Of a stretch of DNA of 52,770 nucleotides, positions 16,401 through 22,152 are shown piece by piece. Position numbers and translations under genes: made by a program. How positions within the stretch are numbered: the first letter of the stretch is position 1; each line of letters opens with the position of its first letter. The notes beneath the pieces were generated by a model, which was not told where the DNA came from, did no database searches, and saw nothing but the letters and a program-made list of their open reading frames with translations. The stretch is from NCBI GenBank assembly GCA_013001695.1, contig JABDMC010000301.1, forward strand, positions 1 to 52,770, written 5' to 3'. Source of the stretch: Akkermansiaceae bacterium. GTDB taxonomy: Bacteria > Verrucomicrobiota > Verrucomicrobiia > Verrucomicrobiales > Akkermansiaceae.

Positions 16401-17608
16401 AGCGGCGGCGCATCCCCGGGTCGCGGGGAGGTCTTGAGATTGATGTAGTAGTCGGCGAGCTTCGGGTCCTCCCGCGGCTTCGGTTTGTTGACCTTCGTGT
16501 TCCGGGCGTCCGGCGCCCCCGGGACGGGCTTCGCCGCAGCCGGCTTCGCGGCCTCCGGTTTCTTCGGGGCGCGCTTCGGCTGGCGCGGCTTCCGGGTGGC
16601 CGGGGCGTGCTTCTCGCCCTTCGGCATGATCGGCGACTCCCACCCGGCGAGGTCGGACGGCTTAACGTTCCGGGCCCATCCCGGGTTGCGATGCGTGTTC
16701 GGCTGGTAGGGGCCGACGAAGTCGATGGCGAGGTCCGGCTTGATGGCCTTCTCCATGCCCGCCGCCCAGAGGATGCCGTTGATGAGGAGACGGCGGTAGT
16801 CGGGATCGACGACGTCCTCCGAGGCTCCCTGCGTGGAATGGAAGACGCGGCCCTTCGTTCCCGACTTGCCGGTGTAGTGGCGCGTCCAGGTGGATGCCAC
16901 CGGGGGTTTCTTGGGATCGGGTGCCCCGTCCCGCTCCATGTTGACCAGCGGCTGCGATTTCGTCAGCACCGTGAAGTCGTCGCGCGGCTCGCCGTTGTAG
17001 GCCCCGGCATGGCAGAGGGCGTTGTCACCAACCCCCCGCAGGACGGGGTGGTCCTTCTGTTCGGGAACAAGCTTGATGCGGGTCGCCTGCACGTGGTTCC
17101 GGCCGTAGTGGCCGACCCACGTGTTGCCGAGGACCTGGTGGCCGAACCCTTTCTCGTAGCCCGGAACCTTCGACTGGAAGTCATACTTCGCGTAGGGCGA
17201 ATCCCCCGGGATCTTGAAGGCGTGCGAGGACGTCCGCATCCCCACCACCGGACCGCCGCGGTCGAGGTAATCAACGATGTGGTCCATCTGCTCCGCGGGC
17301 AGGTTCAGGAAGCGCGTGAAGATGACCATCAGGTCGGCGTCCTGCAGGGCCTCCAGCCCCGGCACGTTGGACGCCCCTCCCTCGATGAAGCCGTCCGCAT
17401 CGACGCCGAAACACACCGTGCACTTGAACCCGTGGCGCTTCGCGAGGATGCGCGCCAGCGCCGGGCAGGTCTCCTCGGCGCGATACTCGTGGTCGCTCGC
17501 GACGAAGACGATGTGCTTTCCCTTCCCGATGCCGTCCCCCCCGTCATAGACGACCGGGGCGGCGGAGAGCGGAAGAACGGCGAGGAGGAGGACGAGGAGA
17601 GGTTTCAT
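13424..17608 (-). CDS. Giant ThuA / SGNH-like / beta-propeller / HEAT / cupredoxin protein
   Basis: 1394-residue exported protein with five parts. (1) About 20-290: ThuA-like domain (KHIVFVASDHEYRAEE, RGGPVVGMRTSSHAF). (2) A Lys/Pro/Ala-rich linker near 335-390. (3) About 400-620: SGNH hydrolase-like domain, but the first block reads FIGNLLLD rather than GDS, so the nucleophile is missing; FGANES and DGNALNEDGH match later blocks. (4) About 690-1080: the PVC-type membrane-bound dehydrogenase beta-propeller (LACPIQMRWDARGRLWV), then HEAT-like helices to about 1260. (5) About 1290-1394: a type I copper domain with His1309, Cys1378, His1383 and Met1387; Cys, His and Met keep the azurin spacing (0, +5, +9). 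It probably acts on sugars or transfers electrons in the periplasm; the substrate is unknown. Start chosen at 17606-17608, which opens the signal peptide. Confidence 0.88.
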   Translation of the reverse strand: MKPLLVLLLAVLPLSAAPVVYDGGDGIGKGKHIVFVASDHEYRAEETCPALARILAKRHGFKCTVCFGVDADGFIEGGASNVPGLEALQDADLMVIFTRFLNLPAEQMDHIVDYLDRGGPVVGMRTSSHAFKIPGDSPYAKYDFQSKVPGYEKGFGHQVLGNTWVGHYGRNHVQATRIKLVPEQKDHPVLRGVGDNALCHAGAYNGEPRDDFTVLTKSQPLVNMERDGAPDPKKPPVASTWTRHYTGKSGTKGRVFHSTQGASEDVVDPDYRRLLINGILWAAGMEKAIKPDLAIDFVGPYQPNTHRNPGWARNVKPSDLAGWESPIMPKGEKHAPATRKPRQPKRAPKKPEAAKPAAAKPVPGAPDARNTKVNKPKPREDPKLADYYINLKTSPRPGDAPPLATALPLEIPKEARVAFIGNLLLDAERRNGHLETLLHQRFPGHRLSIRNLAWPADEVDLQPRPDNFGDLDQHLHYFKADLIIAAFGANESFAGRAGLADFGERLDKFLTHLKSRAYNGKTAPRVVLLSPAAHENVPEVKAADRNNANLALYSRALKAAAAEHKVAFVDVFPATAAAFGDPATRLTIDGNALNEDGHLAFARAAYRGLFDDTPPAIDEAVRALVKDKAAQFFHRYRPLNTFYYTGGRNKSYGYLDFLPAMRNFDLMAANRDAAIWSTARGRPAQPDDSNLPALDEVAESRGANEWLSPAGELAAFNVDPRFEVNCFASEEDFPELACPIQMRWDARGRLWVSCSTTYPHLYPGNKPVDRIVILEDTNRDGKADKCSTFADDLHIPLSFVLDGRGGAFVSEEPHLTHLRDTDGDGKADAREIVFTGFGCEDSHHALHDFVWTPGGDLLFRESIFHNSQVETAYGPVRARNSSWFLYHPSTRRLTAFGAYPNTNPWGVTFDKHGHHVASHPVFASTFHATNPPYPAQHPRANGMQAYSGVCGHDFVDYPQWPAAMQGGFIKVRYKPTNRVEFHKWIEKEDHFAEEYVSDLVFSTNLSFIPVDARFGPRGAFYVCDWYNPVKGHAQYSLRDPRRDRKSGRIWRIVPKGARLQDPPKIAGESVPRLLDHLKSPHYRVRYRAKRELRARDRKEVLPALDRWLGRTLDPHHLLEGLWLSQGLDAPNVPLLIALSNSENHLVAAAAYGPLRFWHEAVGTSRTTALLEKGVHHASQHVRREAVIAASYVGTPEAFEAILHVLDQPMGTHLAYAAATALESENLSRHWQGGAHEERIRSFLAGQSTSARLKPSTGNAREANFDSQRGLQVVEIGCVPERLLFTKSGFTVKRNKPVKLTLSNPDATQHNLVILAAGTPVEEIGMAANEMAKSPAGLKKHFIPDDPRVLHHTRLLDPDTAETLRFIAPKKPGTYPFVCTFPGHWILMKGEMVVE

Positions 17609-17683
17609 GGTGACGGTGGGAGGCGCCATCATGGACCCGGCGGGGGGGCCATGGAATCACGCAAATACGGGATGTCCGCCATC

Positions 17684-18526
17684 CTACGGGGACTGCCCCG
17701 CGGGCTTTTCGGGATAGGGCGGATCGATGAGCGCATGGGCGAAATGCGGCCCGTCAAAGGGCCGCGCGGCGCTGAGAACCCCCGGGAGGCGCCCGGCCCC
17801 CTTGGGACCGAACTCGCCGCGGGTCATGGTCAGCCGGTAGCTCCCGTCGTCGAGGCGCTCGGCATCCTGCGGCTGGTCCGACGAGACCTGCCCGTCGCTC
17901 GAATAGAAGTAGAACCCGCCTGGATCCCTGGCGTGCGGGGGGCGGGGCGTGATCCGCAACCGGATCTCGGCGGCATCCGGGGCGGATTCCAGCGTGACAT
18001 CCCAGTGGCGGACCGGCGCCGGGATCTCGCCGCGGGATTTCCGGAAGAGCGGCCGCGTCTTGGCGTTGACCTTCACGCGCTCCGCCACCGGAAGCTGCAG
18101 GGAGAAGGTCGCGAAGCCGGGATGGCATTGCTTCGCGCAGGCCATCCAGCCGGCCCGGGCCGTCAGGGTGACTTCTTCCGCCTCGATGACCTCCGGCGGG
18201 CGGATCTCGACGATGAGGAGCACGTCCCGGTGATAGCCGTGGGCGGGATGCCCGGCCATGTCGACCTTCTCGGGATACGGCCACTGGATGGGCCCCGCCG
18301 TGAAGCCGGGGGGCAACTGCCACTGGAGATCGGTCGGCACCCCGACGATGCCCGGCTTCTGCCAGTAGGTGTGGTAGTGGTCGTGGTGATGAATCTTGAG
18401 CCCCACCGCGAAGCGCTGGCCCGCCTTCACGGTGGTGACCTCCGAGATCAGCTTGAGGTCGACGCCCTTGATTTTCTCTTCCGCCGCGGCGAGGGCGGGG
18501 AGCAGGGCGAGGAAGAGGCAGGCCAT
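17684..18526 (-). CDS. DsbD N-terminal-like periplasmic thiol protein
   Basis: 280 residues with a signal peptide (LFLALLPALAAAEE). The body matches the N-terminal (alpha) domain of the DsbD family: HHHDHYHTYWQKPGIVG, an immunoglobulin-like strand pattern and a Cys pair C130-A-K-Q-C134 after GWMA. In DsbD this domain passes electrons from the membrane part to periplasmic thiols. Here the transmembrane and thioredoxin domains are absent, so the protein stands alone and needs a partner encoded elsewhere. The ATG at 18524-18526 starts the signal peptide; no other in-frame ATG fits. It lies between the giant copper protein and a sulfatase, separated from the latter by a terminator and a repeat element. 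Confidence 0.8.
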   Translation of the reverse strand: MACLFLALLPALAAAEEKIKGVDLKLISEVTTVKAGQRFAVGLKIHHHDHYHTYWQKPGIVGVPTDLQWQLPPGFTAGPIQWPYPEKVDMAGHPAHGYHRDVLLIVEIRPPEVIEAEEVTLTARAGWMACAKQCHPGFATFSLQLPVAERVKVNAKTRPLFRKSRGEIPAPVRHWDVTLESAPDAAEIRLRITPRPPHARDPGGFYFYSSDGQVSSDQPQDAERLDDGSYRLTMTRGEFGPKGAGRLPGVLSAARPFDGPHFAHALIDPPYPEKPAGQSP

Positions 18527-18634
18527 GCCTTTCCGGAACGTGGCATGACGGCTCGACTGAGTTCGCCGAAGTCCGTCCCGGCGGTAGTGTCCGGCACACG
18601 GCGCGGTGAATCCCAACGGGATTCCGTCAAATAG

Positions 18635-18795
18635 CCCGGGGTTGGAACAACCCTGGGGCTCTGTGATCGAGGCGAGATCCAACGCCGAAGGTGTTGGGGA
18701 GGTTCTGCCGCCGCCTTCCGCGGCCCCGCCTCCGCAACCACTTCGCGGTTGGGGCTGCGCACCTGCGGAGGCCCCCGGGTTGTTCCAACCCGGGG
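18635..18795. repeat. Inverted-repeat element (161 bp)
   Basis: The arms 18635-18653 and 18777-18795 are complementary at 18 of 19 positions (core GGTTGGAACAACCC against GGGTTGTTCCAACC). The 123 bases between them are GC-rich and encode nothing credible. The form resembles the short palindromic elements dispersed in planctomycete and verrucomicrobial intergenic DNA, though only one copy is in this window. Confidence 0.65.
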
Positions 18796-18804
18796 CTGCA
18801 ATCC

Positions 18805-18825
18805 AAAAGCCCTTCAGGCTTTTTT
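18805..18825. terminator. Rho-independent terminator after a sulfatase gene
   Basis: AAAAGCC (18805-18811), 5-nt loop, GGCTTTT (18817-18823) and two more T. On the minus strand it starts 19 bases after the stop of the sulfatase ending at 18844. The A/T flanks on both sides mean that it could work in either direction. Confidence 0.7.
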
Positions 18826-18843
18826 CGATCTCTTCCCGGCCGG

Positions 18844-20259
18844 TCACTTCTTCTCCCATGCGAATTTGAAGAACTGGTTCTCGGTGTGCTCCCGCATGAA
18901 GATCTTCCTCGCGTCGGCCACCAGTTCGGGATGCCCGGCGGCGAGATTCTTGCGCTCCGCCCGATCCTCCTCGAGATTGTAGATCTCCACCGGGGCGTCC
19001 CGGCCCTTCTTGTTCACCCCGAGCTGCACCGCCTTCCATTTTCCCCCGGGCCCGAAGCGCGCCGCGCGTTTTCCGCCCTGCTCGTGGAACTCCCAGTAGA
19101 GCGCGTCGTGCCGCGGTTGCTCCTTGCCCCGCAGGACGGGCAGGTAGCTGATGCCGTCGAGCCCGGCCGGGACCCCGGCGCCCGCCAGTTCGCACAAGGT
19201 CGGGAAAACGTCCCAATGCGCCGAGATGTGGTCGCTCACGGCGCCCGCCCGGACCTGCCCCGGCCAGCGCACGAGGAGCGGGCAGCGGATTCCCCCCTCG
19301 TAGAGGTCGCGCTTGTAGCCGCGCAGGCCGCCGTTGCTGTTGAAAAAGTCGGGCATGTGGCCGCCCTCCTTGTGCGGGCCGTTGTCGGAGCTGAGCATCA
19401 CGATGGTGTGGTCGTCGATCCCGAGTTCCTCGAGGAGGTCGAGGACCCGCCCGATTCCCTCGTCGAGGGCCGTCATCATCCCGGCGAACTGGGCGGCCGG
19501 GTTGGTCGCGTGAGGCTTGTTGTTCCCGTACTTCCCGACCTTGTCCTCGAACTCGGGGAACCTGGTCCGGAATGGCGCCGCGTACTTCTCGGGAACGTGC
19601 ATCGCGGCGTGCGGGATGGTGTCCGGCAGGAAACAGAAAAACGGCCCGTCCTTCCTGCTGCGGATCCACTCCAGCGCCTGCTCCATGATGAGGTCGTGCG
19701 AGTAGGTCTTCCCGTCGAGGCTGATCTTCTCGTCGTCATCGTAGAGCCAGGCCGGGTAGTAGGTGTGCGCGTTGCGCTGGCAGTTGTAGCCGAAGAAGCG
19801 GTCGAATCCCTGGTGGAGGGGATCGCCCTCCGAGCCCGGGTTCCCCAGTCCCCACTTTCCGAAGGCGCCCGTCGCGTAGCCCGCCTTCTTCAGGGCCTCC
19901 GCGATGGTGAAGGTCTCCGCCGGGATCGGGTGCTGTCCGACCGGCCTGACCTCCTTGTTGCCGCGGCTGGGCGTGTGGCCGGTGTGCAGCCCCGTCATCA
20001 GGACGCTCCGCGTCGGCGCGCACACCGTCGATCCCGAGTAATGCTGCGTGAACTTCATGCCCTCGCTCGCGAGGCGGTCGATGTGCGGCGTCGCGAACTT
20101 CTTTTGGCCATAGCACGAGAGGTCGCCGTATCCGGCGTCATCGAGGAGGATGTAGATGATGTTGGGGGGGCGTGACGCTCCGCCCGCCGGCTGCTTCGCC
20201 GCCTGCGCTCCGGAGAGGGCCGGCAGCGCGGCGAGGAAAACGAGAAGAAGCTGGCGCAT
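18844..20259 (-). CDS. Sulfatase, CAPTR type
   Basis: 471-residue exported sulfatase. Signal peptide 1-20; metal ligands in NIIYILLDDAGYGD (Asp40, Asp41); maturation motif C80-A-P-T-R preceded by YSGSTV; then GKWGLG, PHAAM, SSDNGPH and KRDLYEGGIR, which are typical of arylsulfatase-A-like family members. The C-terminus has the usual IYNLEEDRAERKNLA element. The substrate is not deducible. It follows another sulfatase (20326-21708) on the same strand with a gap of 66 bases and is 44-47% similar to it by eye only in the motif regions; the two are probably one operon, closed by the terminator at 18805-18825. Confidence 0.93.
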   Translation of the reverse strand: MRQLLLVFLAALPALSGAQAAKQPAGGASRPPNIIYILLDDAGYGDLSCYGQKKFATPHIDRLASEGMKFTQHYSGSTVCAPTRSVLMTGLHTGHTPSRGNKEVRPVGQHPIPAETFTIAEALKKAGYATGAFGKWGLGNPGSEGDPLHQGFDRFFGYNCQRNAHTYYPAWLYDDDEKISLDGKTYSHDLIMEQALEWIRSRKDGPFFCFLPDTIPHAAMHVPEKYAAPFRTRFPEFEDKVGKYGNNKPHATNPAAQFAGMMTALDEGIGRVLDLLEELGIDDHTIVMLSSDNGPHKEGGHMPDFFNSNGGLRGYKRDLYEGGIRCPLLVRWPGQVRAGAVSDHISAHWDVFPTLCELAGAGVPAGLDGISYLPVLRGKEQPRHDALYWEFHEQGGKRAARFGPGGKWKAVQLGVNKKGRDAPVEIYNLEEDRAERKNLAAGHPELVADARKIFMREHTENQFFKFAWEKK

Positions 20260-20325
20260 GGGGCCGGATACGTTGCGGGGAGCGGCGATTGTTCAAGGGA
20301 GAGGCCGCCGGGATCCCCGCCGGTC

Positions 20326-21708
20326 CTAGTTGAACCGCTGGCCCTCGGGATGTTCCGGCTCGCGCTGGGGGCGCATCGGGACGCGGGCCTGCTTCACGAG
20401 GGCCTCGAGCCGCATCACCTTCCGCGGGTAATTCTCGGCGAGGTTGCGTTTTTCGCCGGGATCGGCCGCGAGGTCGTAGAGTTCCCATGGCTGGTCGTTG
20501 CGCGCGCGGGCGATCTTCCAATTGTCCTTGCGGAGCCCCTGCATGGTGCCGCCCGGGACCTCGCGGTTCCTCTTCCAGTCCCACTTCCCCCATTCCCAGT
20601 AGTGGTAGTCGTGCCAGTTCGGCGGGTGCTTTCCCGAGAACGCCGCCACGTAGGACCGGCCGGTGACGTCCTTCGGGACGAACTGCGTGGCGCCCGCCAG
20701 CTCCGCGAGGGTCGGCAGGGCGTCCTGCGCGGAGGCGATGAGGACGTCGTTGCGGGCCGGCGCGATCGTCCCCTTCCAGCGCACCAGCAAGGGCGCGCGC
20801 ACCCCGCCCTCGTAGGGGGAGCGCTTCTGCCCCCGCAGCGGACCCGAGGAGCGGATCGTCTCGTTCTGCTTGCCGGTCAGGGCCGAGCCGTTGTCGGAGT
20901 GAAAGAAGACGACCGTGTTCCCCGCGATCCCGAGCTCGTCGAGGAGGTCGAGCAATTCGCCCATGTGGCGGTCCACGAGCGTCGTCATGGCGGCGTGGCC
21001 CTTCACCGTGCCGGACCAGCCCTCGCGGTCCTTGTAGTGGTCCCAGATCGGGTCCTCGTGCGGGAAGTTGTAGCCGCCGTGCGGCGGGGTCCACGGGCCG
21101 TAGGCGAAGAACGGTTTGCCGTCCTCCGCCGCGCGGCGGATGAACTTCTTCATTTCGCCGAAGATCATGTCCGGCGCGTAGCCGAGCTTCGTGTCCGGCT
21201 TCGAGTTCTTGATCGGCTCCTTCACCCCGTTGCGCACCAGGAAGTCCGGGTAGTGCTTGTGGGCGTGGATCTGGTGGTAGTAGCCGTAGAACTCGTCGAA
21301 CCCCTGCTTTTCGGGGACGCCCTCGGTGCCGATGTCGCCGATGCCCCACTTCCCGAACCCGCCGGTGGCGTAGCCGGCCTTCCTGAGCACCTCCGCCACC
21401 GTGACGTCGGCGTCGAGGAGCGGCACCCCGCCGGTGTTGAGGCGCACCGAGGTCCGTCCCATGTGCTTGCCGGTCATGAGCACCGAGCGGCAGGGAGCGC
21501 AGACGGTGCAGCCCGAGTAGTGGTTGCTGACGAGGAGGCCCTCCTTCGCCATGCGGTCGAGGTGGGGGGTCCGGATGTGCGTCCCGCCGAAACAGCCGGC
21601 ATCGGCGGGGCCCATGTCGTCCACCATGACGTAGATGATGTTCGGGGCCGCCGCGGCGGCAGGGGCCATGAGGGATGTGGCGATGAGGAAAACGGCCAGG
21701 GCGCGCAT
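20326..21708 (-). CDS. Sulfatase, CAPCR type
   Basis: 460-residue exported sulfatase. Signal peptide 1-21; NIIYVMVDDMGPAD with Asp30-Asp31; maturation motif C70-A-P-C-R, fitting the Cys-x-Pro-x-Arg rule but with a second Cys in the variable position. Further motifs: GKWGIGD, HSDNGS, KRSPYEGGVRAPLLV and the C-terminal LYDLAADPGEKRNLA. Start at the ATG at 21706-21708, which opens the signal peptide (an upstream ATG at 21744 would only add a basic leader and intrude on the control region shared with the divergent selenoprotein-like gene at 21758). First gene of a leftward sulfatase pair. Confidence 0.93.
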   Translation of the reverse strand: MRALAVFLIATSLMAPAAAAAPNIIYVMVDDMGPADAGCFGGTHIRTPHLDRMAKEGLLVSNHYSGCTVCAPCRSVLMTGKHMGRTSVRLNTGGVPLLDADVTVAEVLRKAGYATGGFGKWGIGDIGTEGVPEKQGFDEFYGYYHQIHAHKHYPDFLVRNGVKEPIKNSKPDTKLGYAPDMIFGEMKKFIRRAAEDGKPFFAYGPWTPPHGGYNFPHEDPIWDHYKDREGWSGTVKGHAAMTTLVDRHMGELLDLLDELGIAGNTVVFFHSDNGSALTGKQNETIRSSGPLRGQKRSPYEGGVRAPLLVRWKGTIAPARNDVLIASAQDALPTLAELAGATQFVPKDVTGRSYVAAFSGKHPPNWHDYHYWEWGKWDWKRNREVPGGTMQGLRKDNWKIARARNDQPWELYDLAADPGEKRNLAENYPRKVMRLEALVKQARVPMRPQREPEHPEGQRFN

Positions 21709-21757
21709 GGGGCGATTCCTACGTTGCGGGAGTCGGCAAGTCATTCATAATTCCGCC

Positions 21758-21973
21758 ATGGCGATCGAGATCGAATATTGCGGGGCCTGAAACTTCCTTC
21801 CCGATGCCGAGCGTGTCTCGGCGGAGATCACGGCGAAGACCGGCGAGAAGGTGAAACTGGTCCGCGGCGGCGGCGGGATCTTCGAGGTCCGGCGCGACGG
21901 CGAGGTGCTCTACAGCAAGGCCGAGACGGGACGCTTTCCCGAACCCGGGGAAGCCGCGAAGCTGTTCGATTGA
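21758..21973 (+). CDS. SelW-like (Rdx family) probable selenoprotein, TGA = Sec
   Basis: A 71-residue reading that contains one in-frame TGA (21788-21790) and ends at TGA 21971-21973. Translated through the first TGA it gives MAIEIEYCGA-U-NFLPDAERVSAEI (written here in pieces), then KTGEKVKLVRGGGGIFEVR, DGEVLYSKAETGRFPEPGE. This matches the whole SelW/Rdx family pattern: an early IEYC-x-x-[C/U] redox motif, GGxFEV, and the closing ETGRFPEPxE. The TGA is exactly where the second redox residue of C-x-x-C/U belongs (Cys8, Sec11). A hairpin fitting a bacterial SECIS follows (21806-21822). The family is a small thioredoxin-fold group thought to act in redox reactions. The reading is intact on both sides of the TGA, which argues against decay. 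No selenocysteine machinery lies in the window. Confidence 0.82.
21806..21822 (+). promoter_or_regulatory. Bacterial SECIS-like hairpin
   Basis: GCCGAG (21806-21811) pairs perfectly with CTCGGC (21817-21822) around the loop CGTGT. The apical loop begins 21 bases after the in-frame TGA and has G as its second base. From what I know of bacterial SECIS models (short stem, G in the first two loop positions, loop roughly 16-37 bases after TGA), it fits. Confidence 0.65.
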
Positions 21974-21998
21974 GGGCGGGCCGGGTGGATGTCTGTCA

Positions 21999-22121
21999 GG
22001 AGTTCACGCTTCAGCGTGCGGCCGGAACGCCGAGGGCGTTTGCCCGTGGGGTAGCGGCCCAAGCCTCCGCATGGGCGCCGTGGACCGGATGAACGCCCGG
22101 GCATGCTGAAGCATGGACTCC
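21999..22121. repeat. Inverted-repeat element (123 bp)
   Basis: The arms 21999-22018 (GGAGTTCACGCTTCAGCGTG) and 22102-22121 are complementary at 17 of 20 positions. Each arm also contains its own small palindrome (CACGCTTCAGCGTG; CATGCTGAAGCATG). It lies between the SelW-like gene and the sulfatase ending at 22153 and has no coding content. Confidence 0.65.
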
Positions 22122-22152
22122 CGGCAGATTCTGAGTCGGGATTCAGGTGGCC

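Noticed and set aside
13460-18634. A 1724-codon open frame on the plus strand
   Set aside because: It is antisense to the ThuA/cupredoxin gene, which has clear domains. The long frame comes from high GC at third codon positions and its product is Arg/Gly/Val-rich with no motif.
21758-21790. SelW-like gene as a pseudogene broken by a nonsense TGA
   Set aside because: The TGA is exactly at the redox position, the frame is intact on both sides, and a SECIS-like hairpin is present. A random nonsense mutation would not be expected there.
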